A DNA stretch of 38,321 nucleotides from positions 1 through 38,321 of IMG/VR virus record IMGVR_UViG_3300047319_001509. One strand, written 5' to 3'. A program made the translations under genes and the position numbers. Each line of letters begins with the position of its first letter. The stretch's first letter is position 1. Below are positions 26,955 through 34,107 of this stretch, piece by piece. The notes beneath the pieces were generated by a model. That model ran no database searches and had not been told where the DNA came from. It saw nothing but the letters and a program-made list of their open reading frames with translations. The DNA comes from a virus.

Positions 26955-26976
26955 GGCTGCAATCAGTGGGGTTTGT

Positions 26977-27354
26977 TTAGTTGGCGCGCGAGCGCCGCGA
27001 CCGTGCCGGCGGTTCGGCCACCGGCTCGACCACCGATTCGGCCGGCTGTTCGGCCGGCTGTTCGGCCGGGGCCGCGTCGGTCGAAACCGGTTGCGCGAGC
27101 GCGAGCGGATTGATTTCGCCGCCGGCCACCAGCGCGGCGAGCTGCACCGGCGTTTCGATGATAGCGAAGCCGCCACCATCATTGAACGTGATCCGGGTGC
27201 CCGGCTTGCCGTCCTTGCGCGCGTAGAAGGCGCGGATTGCGTCGGCGTTGATGACCGCCGGCTTGCTGGACTCGTCGCGTACCTCCCGGCCCAGGTCTTC
27301 ATCAAACCTGACGACGCCGGGCTCGACCATGTTGATTGCTACAAACTTGCTCAT
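26977..27354 (-). CDS. Hypothetical protein with Pro/Glu repeat tail (125 aa)
   Basis: The N-terminal 85 residues are a compact beta-rich domain (SKFVAINMVEPGVVRFDEDL, KPGTRITFNDGGGFAIIETP). Then comes a low-complexity tail EQPAEQPAE coded by a triple 12-base repeat (about 27027-27068), ending in a basic SRRSRAN. No family was recognised; the domain resembles small phage proteins in which a strand pair surrounds DGG. It heads the third accessory unit behind a copy of the promoter-like repeat. Confidence 0.6.
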   Translation of the reverse strand: MSKFVAINMVEPGVVRFDEDLGREVRDESSKPAVINADAIRAFYARKDGKPGTRITFNDGGGFAIIETPVQLAALVAGGEINPLALAQPVSTDAAPAEQPAEQPAESVVEPVAEPPARSRRSRAN

Positions 27355-27401
27355 CTTGTTTAACCCTTCCGATTGGCGGTGCTTGTTCCGGTGACCGCCT
27401 T

Positions 27402-27455
27402 GAACCGTCGAAAAAGAGTAGGCCAGCGAATTAGTGGAAAGTCTAGCTTATCTTT
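27402..27455 (-). promoter_or_regulatory. Promoter-like repeat, copy C
   Basis: Minus-strand order GATAAG, CTTT, TACTCT, then TTTTTCG-ACGG. It aligns with copies A and B (GATAAGTTTGGCTTTAC then TACTGT) with some divergence and lies about 48 bases upstream of the ATG at 27354. It is the weakest of the three copies. Confidence 0.45.
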
Positions 27456-27481
27456 CGCATGGCGTGGCCGCGTCCTGCGCA

Positions 27482-27817
27482 TCAGCCCGAGAACGGCTCA
27501 TCATCAATCGGGCCGACCGGTTCGTGCAGCGGCGTCAGAATGTGCCGCACCGCACCGGACACGCGCCGCGCCCTGTTGCGCGCTCGCGTGGCGCTGTTGC
27601 TGGCGCGCAGCGCGGCGAGATTGGCGAAGCCCATCGCGCGGGCCGCGACCTCGCGGAATGCCATTTCAGGCAGCGGGGCGGTGGCGGCATGGACACCGAT
27701 GCGGCCAACGTAGTCGATGCCGTTCTCGGCACGCCGCACGCTGCCGACATAGCGCCGGCCTTGCTTGATCGGCGTCTGCCCGTTGGAGGTTTGTGAAGTC
27801 ATCAGACGGAAACGCAT
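27482..27817 (-). CDS. Hypothetical protein (111 aa)
   Basis: aaggagc upstream of the ATG at 27817. The centre has RRYVGSVRRAENGIDYVGRI, PLPEMAFREVAARAMGFANL and AALRASNSATRARNRARRVS, with a DNA-binding-like basic helix at the end of the domain. No motif was recognised. It is the last gene of the second accessory unit. Confidence 0.6.
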   Translation of the reverse strand: MRFRLMTSQTSNGQTPIKQGRRYVGSVRRAENGIDYVGRIGVHAATAPLPEMAFREVAARAMGFANLAALRASNSATRARNRARRVSGAVRHILTPLHEPVGPIDDEPFSG

Positions 27818-27831
27818 TGGTTGATTGCTCC

Positions 27832-28032
27832 TTATCGGCCGGTTAGCGGCTTGTCGGCGGTGGTGGTGGTGGGGACCGGCATGGCCGACCAAACAAGCGC
27901 ACCAACCCAACCGAGGATCGTCCAGCCGAGCAACAGGTTCAGCAGGAAGATCGGCATCAGGTGTTGGTGCCCTCGAAAGTTCGCGACCACAGCAGGCAGT
28001 AGGTAAATGATGATCAGCATAAGCGTTAACAT
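27832..28032 (-). CDS. Superinfection immunity protein, Imm-like (66 aa)
   Basis: Two transmembrane segments: LTLMLIIIYLLPAVVANF (about 2-19) and IFLLNLLLGWTILGWVGALV (28-47), joined by RGHQHLMP. The pattern Y-x-L-P, R-G-H, LNLLLGWT-x-x-GW matches the superinfection immunity family named after T4 Imm, which sits in the inner membrane and blocks DNA entry of related phages. caggagcaag upstream gives a strong start. Its presence suggests lysogen protection. Confidence 0.85.
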   Translation of the reverse strand: MLTLMLIIIYLLPAVVANFRGHQHLMPIFLLNLLLGWTILGWVGALVWSAMPVPTTTTADKPLTGR

Positions 28033-28062
28033 TGGGCTTGCTCCTGTTGTTTGATTGAAGGG

Positions 28063-28086
28063 CCGCGGCCCGGTAGTGGGCCGCGG
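28063..28086. terminator. Perfect nine-pair hairpin between Imm-like and DUF6011 genes
   Basis: CCGCGGCCC (28063-28071), loop GGTAGT, GGGCCGCGG (28078-28086). Leftward it follows the DUF6011 gene and precedes the Imm-like gene's leader. There is no T-tract, so termination may be partial or absent. Confidence 0.55.
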
Positions 28087-28100
28087 GCGTGTTGTTGGAT

Positions 28101-28727
28101 TTAGGCGGCTTGCGCGGACCGCTCGCCCCACGGGAGGCCGAAATTGTCGGCGCACACCGGGCCGTAGCCGACCAGCTTCGAGCGCTCGTCAGTCAGCGCC
28201 GCGTTGCAGAAGCAGCAATTGTGGGTGAGCCGGCCGTGGGCGCCGGCCACGCCGGCCGGGTCGGCGGCGAATGCTCGAAGCTTGTCGCCTAGTGCCGGAT
28301 CGGTGTCGCGCGCGGGCTCGAATTGGCCGGCCCGTGTGATTCGGCCGAGCCACTTGCGGCGCCCGTCGAAACCTTTGTCGGGGCTTGTGATGGTCAAGCA
28401 TCCCGGCTCGCGCGCGCGGTCGCCTGCGACGTTGATTCGGTAGTCGGTGAAAACGATGGCCGGCGGCTTGCGGCGGTTCGGTTGCGCGGCGCGGACGTTG
28501 TCGAAAAGCCGCATGATGGCGGAGAGGTCGCCAACATTTTGCGCGGCTGGCGCCGGCCGCTCCGCAATCGCGTAGTAGGTTTGGGAAAATCCCTCGCCAA
28601 CCTTGGCGCCGAGCTGCACCTGTTTCGATGCACCATTCCGCTTCGTGACCGAAACCGTCTGGCCGGCGGAATTCGCGTCCGTCGAGCGGACGCACCATTG
28701 GTCGTTTAGTTTGATGTACGCGTACAT
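28101..28727 (-). CDS. DUF6011-containing protein (208 aa)
   Basis: The C-terminal CCFCNAALTDERSKLVGYGP, then VCADNFGLPWG, is the DUF6011 signature (a C-x2-C pair plus a further Cys, probably zinc-binding). The N-terminal domain is beta-rich (MYAYIKLNDQWCVRSTDANS, KQVQLGAKVGEGF). A DNA- or protein-binding role is suggested, but the family is not characterised. It belongs to the second accessory unit, after a 58-residue gene. Confidence 0.7.
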   Translation of the reverse strand: MYAYIKLNDQWCVRSTDANSAGQTVSVTKRNGASKQVQLGAKVGEGFSQTYYAIAERPAPAAQNVGDLSAIMRLFDNVRAAQPNRRKPPAIVFTDYRINVAGDRAREPGCLTITSPDKGFDGRRKWLGRITRAGQFEPARDTDPALGDKLRAFAADPAGVAGAHGRLTHNCCFCNAALTDERSKLVGYGPVCADNFGLPWGERSAQAA

Positions 28728-28755
28728 TTTGATTGTTCCTGTTGTTTGGTTGGAA

Positions 28756-28932
28756 TTAGACCGCGGCGGGCCGCTTGTGGCTCAACCCGCTGATGGGGCT
28801 GAAAGTCGCGTAGAGGGCGCCCGCGAGTGTGATCGAGGACTCGAAACCCGCCTTGCGCGCGGCTTCAACCGCCTCGCCAAGCGTGGCGAATTGGCGCGAA
28901 TAGCCGAAATTGATGAAATTGACCGAGTACAT
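28756..28932 (-). CDS. Small hypothetical protein (58 aa)
   Basis: The start at 28932 has gcaggagcaag upstream. The protein is MYSVNFINFGYSRQFATLGE, then AVEAARKAGFESSITLAGA and a short end. A strand, helix, strand order is likely; I recall this VNFINFGYSRQ-like pattern in small phage proteins of no known role. It is the first gene after promoter-like repeat A. Confidence 0.6.
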   Translation of the reverse strand: MYSVNFINFGYSRQFATLGEAVEAARKAGFESSITLAGALYATFSPISGLSHKRPAAV

Positions 28933-28960
28933 TTGGCTTGCTCCTGCTCTTTGGTCGCGG

Positions 28961-29030
28961 CTCCGTGCCCGACCGTCTGGAAAAACAGTAGCCAAGCCCT
29001 GCACGCAGTAAAGCCAAACTTATCATTTTT
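28961..29030 (-). promoter_or_regulatory. Promoter-like repeat, copy A
   Basis: Seventy bases nearly identical to 30917-30986. On the minus strand it has TTTACT-N16-TACTGT, a possible weak sigma-70 pair, preceded by GATAAG and followed by GACGG-TCGGGCACGG. It starts right upstream of the 28932 gene and follows the terminator at 29066-29099, as expected for a separate accessory transcription unit. Confidence 0.65.
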
Positions 29031-29065
29031 GGTAGGAGAAAATTTCAATGATTAGCAATCGAAAC

Positions 29066-29099
29066 AATAAAATTCCCCGGCGAAACAGCCCCGCCGGGG
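29066..29099 (-). terminator. Intrinsic terminator of the cyclotransferase gene
   Basis: CCCCGGCG (29099-29092 on minus) pairs with CGCCGGGG (29082-29075), nine-base loop, then AATTTTATT. It lies 24 bases after the stop at 29123 and before promoter repeat A. Confidence 0.75.
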
Positions 29100-29122
29100 T
29101 TGTATTGATTGCATCTGCCCGT

Positions 29123-29806
29123 TCAGTATCGATCGCCGCCGGATGCTCGATCGCGCAGCCAATCGGTGAGGTTCATCACCTTGCGGCGCCGCTGTTCCGC
29201 CGGCACGTCCGCGGCCCACGGATCGTGATAGGTCAGCTTCGCTTTCGGCGGCTCCTGCACCATGCCGTGTGGCTTGCGCGGCTTTGCCGCCGGCTTGCTT
29301 GATTGGAGCGCTGGACGAGGCGCCAGCGCGGGGCGCCCCATCCGACGCGTGCGCTTGCGCTCGATATGTGAGGGGCGCTTGTCCGCGTAGGAATGCTCAA
29401 GCGCCGCCTTGAGTCCGGCTTGCTTCAAGCCGAAATCCCGATAACCCTCCTGCAGCACCGCGTAGTAGTAATCCGAAGGCGGATAGATGCCGGTCGAGTT
29501 CATCGTGTAGAGCATGATCTCCGTCTCACCATCCGGCAGGCCAGCAATCTCGACATACTCTTTCGCGTACATGCCGCCACCATCCGGTCGGTAGCCTTCA
29601 TAGCGATCGAGCGCAGCCTCGCACGCTGGCGTGATTCGCCAGATGCCGCCGCGGCATTCGAAGCCGGGCGCGTGGATCACATCGGCAACGCCGCGAAAAA
29701 CGAGTCGGGTGTCGCGAAGGATAAGCGGGCCGAGCGGTTCCGCGGCCGGGCAACGCCGCGACATCTGATCCTTGTGAAGGTTTGACCCGTAGGCGAAATA
29801 CAGCAC
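29123..29806 (-). CDS. Gamma-glutamylcyclotransferase-like (GGCT/AIG2) protein (227 aa)
   Basis: Starts with LYFAYGSNL (2-10), the glycine-loop signature of the GGCT fold, followed by LILRDTRLVFRGVADVIHAP, GGIWRITPACEAALDRYEGY with the likely catalytic Glu (E70), and KEYVEI, VMLYTMNS-type strands. The C-terminal 90 residues are a basic, proline-rich tail (RMGRPALAPRPALQSSKPAA). The GGCT fold cyclises gamma-glutamyl or related amine bonds. It follows an amidoligase gene, so one enzyme may make and the other break such bonds. The residue match is clear; the substrate is not known. Confidence 0.85.
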   Translation of the reverse strand: MLYFAYGSNLHKDQMSRRCPAAEPLGPLILRDTRLVFRGVADVIHAPGFECRGGIWRITPACEAALDRYEGYRPDGGGMYAKEYVEIAGLPDGETEIMLYTMNSTGIYPPSDYYYAVLQEGYRDFGLKQAGLKAALEHSYADKRPSHIERKRTRRMGRPALAPRPALQSSKPAAKPRKPHGMVQEPPKAKLTYHDPWAADVPAEQRRRKVMNLTDWLRDRASGGDRY

Positions 29807-29840
29807 GTTGATTGCTCCTGATTTTTGATTGTTGGTTATG

Positions 29841-29870
29841 GGAAAAAAGAGAACCGCCCTTAGAGGGCGG
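29841..29870 (-). terminator. Intrinsic terminator of the amidoligase gene
   Basis: Minus strand: CCGCCCT (29870-29864), loop CTA-type, AGGGCGG (29860-29854), then TTCTCTTTTTT. It begins inside the stop region of the amidoligase gene and ends 35 bases before the next ATG, so the downstream cyclotransferase gene is expressed by readthrough or its own promoter. Confidence 0.8.
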
Positions 29871-30894
29871 CTGACCGTTGCGCGCGCGACCGCAGGAAGG
29901 CAGCTTCCTCGGGGGTCGCGTCGATGACCTCGAAAAGGCCGTCAAGCGTGGCCGGCACCGTGGCGCCCGGCGCAACTTGTGCGACGAGAAAAAACCGCTC
30001 CTTGCCGCGCGACTTGACCACGCGAACCTCCAAGCCTGCGACCGCGGCTTGACGTTTGATTGAAAGCGCGCGGAACCCATGCGCGGCCCTGATTTCTTCG
30101 GCCGTCGCGCCTTCCGGCTTGGCGACCGCCTCCGCAACCGCACGCGCCTTTGCGTCGAGTCGGGAGAAATCGCGGGCGATGGCCGGGCCGGCGCCGGTCT
30201 TGCCGGCTTTGGCCGCCGCAACTAAGCGCAGGCAAATCGTGATCCAATTGATTGCCTTGTCCGCGTTTACCGTTCCGGCATGTTGGCGAAATTCAACCGT
30301 CCGCGGGCCGGAACGATTAGCGTCTTTCGAATGCAGCCCCTCGATATTAACCTTGTGATACCGGCCGGCATGTGCGCCCGATGCGCGCGCAAGAGCGGTG
30401 GAAAGCGCCCGCACAGAAGTAGCCGAATCGATTGCCTCCTTATCGGTAAGTTTGACCGACTTGCAATAAGTCGCATCGTTCCCGCGCCGGCTTGGCGGCA
30501 TGATTTGGTCGAGCGAGTCTTCGAATCGGCCGTATAGTTTCAGGAGGTCTTGAAAGAAACCGATGCTATTTGTAGGGGCGCCGACGTGAACGTGAAAACC
30601 GGTCGTGGTATTGACGGTGCAACCCGCCGCGTTAAGCGCTTGTGCAATTTTGGCGACTTGCTCTAAGCCGGCATCGCCGGAGAGAACCGGGGCGACAAAT
30701 TCGAAACCGTAGCCGTTGCCCCGAATCGAGCCGTCGCGAACGATCTTCCAAGAGTCGCTAGGGCAATTGCCGAAACCGCTGTAAACCGGAAGGCCCGAAA
30801 TTTCGGAAACGCGGCGGGCGATTGGCTCGCGATCGAGGGGCGAAAGTATTTCGAATTCGGCGCCGAATGTAAGAGTAGAGAGAGAGGGGTGCAT
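29860..30894 (-). CDS. Putative amidoligase with C-terminal DUF3489-like domain (344 aa)
   Basis: The start at 30894 has aggag six bases upstream. The COOH-NH2 ligase (amidoligase_2) motifs appear in order: FGAEFE (10-15), RDGS (53-56), GFEFV (63-67), HVHVG (101-105) and TVEFRQHAGT (199-208). The residues serve ATP and metal binding in the glutamine-synthetase-like fold. Residues about 257-304 (KPEGATAEEIRAAHGFRALS, IKRQAAVAGLEVRVVK) form a DUF3489-like winged-helix module. It should ligate an amine to a carboxylate, maybe making a peptide tag or a wall modification. It pairs with a GGCT gene, as proposed for phage amidoligase operons in the literature on this family. Confidence 0.8.
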   Translation of the reverse strand: MHPSLSTLTFGAEFEILSPLDREPIARRVSEISGLPVYSGFGNCPSDSWKIVRDGSIRGNGYGFEFVAPVLSGDAGLEQVAKIAQALNAAGCTVNTTTGFHVHVGAPTNSIGFFQDLLKLYGRFEDSLDQIMPPSRRGNDATYCKSVKLTDKEAIDSATSVRALSTALARASGAHAGRYHKVNIEGLHSKDANRSGPRTVEFRQHAGTVNADKAINWITICLRLVAAAKAGKTGAGPAIARDFSRLDAKARAVAEAVAKPEGATAEEIRAAHGFRALSIKRQAAVAGLEVRVVKSRGKERFFLVAQVAPGATVPATLDGLFEVIDATPEEAAFLRSRAQRSAAL

Positions 30895-30916
30895 TTTAGG
30901 CTCCTGGGGGGTGGGG

Positions 30917-30986
30917 CTCCGTGCCCGACCGTCCTGAAAACAGTAGCAACCGCCTGCACGCAGTAAAGCCAAACTTATCATTTTTT
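30917..30986 (-). promoter_or_regulatory. Promoter-like repeat, copy B
   Basis: Seventy bases nearly identical to copy A, with TTTACT-N16-TACTGT on the minus strand, lying 22 bases before the amidoligase ATG. The same intergenic region also holds TATAAT on the plus strand (30991-30996), a possible -10 of a rightward late promoter before the small terminase gene. Confidence 0.65.
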
Positions 30987-31066
30987 GGGGTATAATTTTT
31001 CAATCTTTAGTTCATATTGGGAAAAATCGTTCAATCGGGGGCTGTAGCCCTGGGAAAGGGGCCAAA

Positions 31067-31804
31067 ATGGCCGAAAATGAGCCTTCGAAAACCGAAGCCG
31101 GGACCGTTTCGACAGCTTTGGCGATGTCGCTCCTATTGATGGAGCACCCCGACGAATTGAGAAAATTGCAGCGCGCCGGCTACATCAAGCCGATCGGCAA
31201 GGACAGTTGGCGGCTGGCCGATCTCATCCGCGGCTTCGCCAAGGCCGCGCGCGACACCGCGCAGCTCACCGATAGCGCCACGCTCGCACGTTGTTGGGGC
31301 CTCGCCGTCTCGCGCATCTCGCAATTTGTTGCTGAAGGCTGGCTGAAGGCCGCGGGGCGCAAGGGCCAATACAATTGGTTTGAAGCCAATCAGAGTTATG
31401 TCCGCTGGCTGCGCGATCAGGACCGCAAGACATCGAAATCCGCCAGCGACAGCCGCATGCGCGATGCCAAGGCACACGAGATCGAGGTTCGCACCCGGCA
31501 GCGGCTCAGTCGTTTGGTCCCACTCGAAATCTACGAGGAAATGATCGACAGCTTCGCGGGCGTGGTAAGAAGCGAGTTCGCGGGATTGCCGGCGGCAGCC
31601 ACCCGCGACCTGACGCTGCGCCGGATCATCGAGCGGGAGGTCAATGCAAGACTTCGTAGGATCGCAGAGCACGCACTGGCACAGGCCGTTCGCTTGGAGA
31701 CGGTTCGCGGGCTTGATGATGCCATCGGAGCCGATGGAGCCGGACCAGTGGGCGGCGGCCAACAGGACATATCCGGCAACGGCAGCGGTTCCGGGGCCGC
31801 GTGA
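31067..31804 (+). CDS. Terminase small subunit-like protein (245 aa)
   Basis: Directly before the large terminase. Residues about 25-100 show two helix-turn-helix-like segments (LRKLQRAGYIKPIGKDSWRL, SATLARCWGLAVSRISQFVA, then EGWLKAAGRKGQYNWFEAN) followed by a helical coiled-coil tail. A DNA-binding N-terminus plus helices fits Nu1-type small terminases, which recognise the packaging site. The overlap of about 89 bases with the large subunit is unusual and reflects the start chosen for that gene. Confidence 0.65.
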   Translation: MAENEPSKTEAGTVSTALAMSLLLMEHPDELRKLQRAGYIKPIGKDSWRLADLIRGFAKAARDTAQLTDSATLARCWGLAVSRISQFVAEGWLKAAGRKGQYNWFEANQSYVRWLRDQDRKTSKSASDSRMRDAKAHEIEVRTRQRLSRLVPLEIYEEMIDSFAGVVRSEFAGLPAAATRDLTLRRIIEREVNARLRRIAEHALAQAVRLETVRGLDDAIGADGAGPVGGGQQDISGNGSGSGAA

Positions 31805-33680
31805 TCCGCTCCTAACGCCCTACGTGGTCGAGCCCGAGCGCGCCATCGCCAGCGGCGCCTACAAGCGCGTCGTCATGGTGATGGGCGCGCAATCCGGCAA
31901 GAGCGAAGCAATGCTCGATGTGGCCGGGCAGCGGCTCGACCAGCGGCCGGGGCCGATCCTCTATGTCGGCCCCAACAAGCAATTCCTCACCGAGCAATTC
32001 GAGCCGCGCGTGATGGCGCTGCTGGACGAGGCGCCAACCCTCATGGCGAAGGTGGCGCGCGGCAAGCGCATGACCAAGACCCGCAAGGTGGTGGCCGGCG
32101 TGCCGTTCCGCTTGGCGCATTCGGGATCTAGCACCGCACTCAAATCCGATCCGGCAGTCCTCGCGTTGGTCGATGAATACGACGAGATGCGCGACAACGT
32201 GAATCAGCAGGGCGGGCCGCTTGGCCTGGTCGAGCGCCGCGGCGACACCTTCGCTGACTTTGTTTGTGTCGTGACCTCCACGCCCAAACGCGGCAGAGTG
32301 GCCGCGACCAAGGATGAAATTTCCGGTCTGTGCTTCTGGGACATCGCCGTGGCCGAGGACATCGAGAGTCCGATCTGGCAGCTCTGGCAGCAAGGCACGC
32401 GGCATCACTGGTGCTGGCCATGTCCCTGGTGCGGCGAATTTTTCGTGCCGCGCTTCAACCTCCTGCGCTATCCGCTCAAGGCCCGGCCGCTCGAAGCCGC
32501 ACGCGAAACATTCTTGGAATGCCCGCACTGTGCCGGCGTCATCGAGGACCAGCACAAGGCCGACATGAACGCGCGCGGGCGCTATGCGGCGCCGGGCCAG
32601 AACATCGACAAGAGCGGCGTGGTGCATGGCGCGCCGGCCGAAAGCAAAACCATCTCGTTCTGGGTGTCGGGGCTGGCATCACCATTCGTCACGTTCGGAG
32701 AGCGGGTCGCGGTGCTGGTCGAGGCGCAGCAGTCGGGCGACGACGCGATGGTGCAGCAGGCCATCAACGCCGGCTTTGGCGAGCTGTATTCACCCGGCGG
32801 CGGCGAGGTTCCCGAGTGGGTCGAGATCAAGGAGAAATCCCGACAGGCCACCTACAAGCGCGGCGAAGTGCCGGCGGACGTGCTCTATCTGACGCTGGCG
32901 TGCGACGTGCAGCGGCATTCGATTCCGTGGGTGCTGCGCGGATGGGGCGCGCGCGCGACCTCATGGCTGATCGAGTACGGGTATCTGCGCGGCGACACCG
33001 CCGAGGAAGACATCTGGCTCGCGCTGGCCGATCTGGTGGTGCAGCCGGTCGGCGGCTTGCCGATCAGGTTGGCATTCATCGATTCGGGATTCCGGCCCGG
33101 CAAGATCGACATGCTGCCGCTCAATCGCGTTTACGAGTTCTGCCGGCGCTTCCCACGGCGCGTGCGCCCCACCAAGGGGTCGAGCACCCCGATGCGAACC
33201 CCGCTGATCCTGAACAAGATCGAGGTCAGCCGCAAAGACGGGCGCGCGGCCAAGTACGGGCTCGACCTCGTGCGGCTCGACACCGATCACTGGAAAAGCT
33301 GGGTACATGAAAGACTTAGGTGGCCCGACGCCCACCTCGGCGGCTGGCATGTGTTCCGCGGCGTGGACGATGATTACTGCCACCAGCTCGTCAGCGAGGC
33401 GCGCATCAAACAGCCAACCGGGCGCGTCGAATGGGTCCAGCGATCGCGCGACAACCACTTTTTTGACTGCGAGGCGATGCAGGCAGCCGCCGGCTATTTG
33501 CTGAACGTGCAGCGCATCCCATTGCAAAACAAGAAAGATGGGACTAAGGAGGAAATTGGCAGGCAGCCGGAAACCCAAACCGAGACAGTGGCTTCGACCG
33601 AAGCGCCGCCCATTCCATCGCCATTATCGCGCACCCGCAGGGTCAGGCGCATTATCAGATCGAGCTATCTCGGGGCCTAA
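31716..33680 (+). CDS. Terminase large subunit, GpA family (654 aa)
   Basis: The start at 31716 is chosen because EPDQWAAANRTYP matches the usual N-terminal GpA region; an earlier in-frame ATG at 31644 would add 24 residues. Walker A-like GAQSGKSE (57-64) and Walker B VDEYDE (152-157) form the packaging ATPase. The nuclease half has LACDVQ, IDSGF and a conserved C-terminal WxQRxRDNHFFDCE region. The zinc-ribbon-like CPWCGEFF and CPHC insert sits between. It cuts concatemeric DNA and drives it into the head. The family is that of lambda. Confidence 0.9.
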   Translation: MMPSEPMEPDQWAAANRTYPATAAVPGPRDPLLTPYVVEPERAIASGAYKRVVMVMGAQSGKSEAMLDVAGQRLDQRPGPILYVGPNKQFLTEQFEPRVMALLDEAPTLMAKVARGKRMTKTRKVVAGVPFRLAHSGSSTALKSDPAVLALVDEYDEMRDNVNQQGGPLGLVERRGDTFADFVCVVTSTPKRGRVAATKDEISGLCFWDIAVAEDIESPIWQLWQQGTRHHWCWPCPWCGEFFVPRFNLLRYPLKARPLEAARETFLECPHCAGVIEDQHKADMNARGRYAAPGQNIDKSGVVHGAPAESKTISFWVSGLASPFVTFGERVAVLVEAQQSGDDAMVQQAINAGFGELYSPGGGEVPEWVEIKEKSRQATYKRGEVPADVLYLTLACDVQRHSIPWVLRGWGARATSWLIEYGYLRGDTAEEDIWLALADLVVQPVGGLPIRLAFIDSGFRPGKIDMLPLNRVYEFCRRFPRRVRPTKGSSTPMRTPLILNKIEVSRKDGRAAKYGLDLVRLDTDHWKSWVHERLRWPDAHLGGWHVFRGVDDDYCHQLVSEARIKQPTGRVEWVQRSRDNHFFDCEAMQAAAGYLLNVQRIPLQNKKDGTKEEIGRQPETQTETVASTEAPPIPSPLSRTRRVRRIIRSSYLGA

Positions 33681-33692
33681 CGTGGCTTCCGA

Positions 33693-34106
33693 ATGCCATC
33701 CAATCGCGAAGACTTGCAGGCCAGGATCGCCGCGTTGCAGTCCGAGCTTGCGGCGTTGCCGTCAAGCCCGTTCGTGCAAGAGGTAGCTGGCGCAGCTCGA
33801 CCGGATGAGCAACCGGCAAAGACCATGCAGGTGCCGCCGCGCCGGCCGGCACCAAGCTCGCTGCCATTGCCGCCGATGCCATCGAACGATCCGGTGGTCA
33901 TTGCCGGGCAGATCGCCCAGATCACGCAGCTCATCTCGTCGGGCGTCAACAGCGCCGGCTACGGCGACAAGCGCACCGAATTCCGGTCGCTGTCCGACCT
34001 GCGGCAAATCCTTGACGACCTCAAGCAGGATTTGGCGGCGGCGCTCGGATTCGGCGGGCGCATCCGTCAGATCAGGATGACCATGCAAGCGGACAAAGGG
34101 CTCTAG
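33693..34106 (+). CDS. gpW-like head-tail joining protein (137 aa)
   Basis: The C-terminal part, ISSGVNSAGYGDKRTEFRSL then SDLRQILDDLKQDLAAALG, matches the gpW-like pattern (a beta turn with R-x-E-F-x-S and a closing helix) but with a long N-terminal extension. The first 80 residues are low-complexity (P/A/Q-rich). Position between terminase and portal is that of lambda gpW. It would form part of the head-completion ring. Confidence 0.7.
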   Translation: MPSNREDLQARIAALQSELAALPSSPFVQEVAGAARPDEQPAKTMQVPPRRPAPSSLPLPPMPSNDPVVIAGQIAQITQLISSGVNSAGYGDKRTEFRSLSDLRQILDDLKQDLAAALGFGGRIRQIRMTMQADKGL

Positions 34107-34107
34107 C

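Noticed and set aside
29048-29302. A plus-strand frame with a good ribosome site (aggag) starting at 29048.
   Set aside because: It runs antisense into the GGCT gene and through the terminator hairpin; apart from the ribosome site there is no support.
31812-32627. A 271-residue minus-strand frame opposite the large terminase.
   Set aside because: His/Arg/Ala-rich shadow; the plus strand encodes Walker motifs of the terminase.
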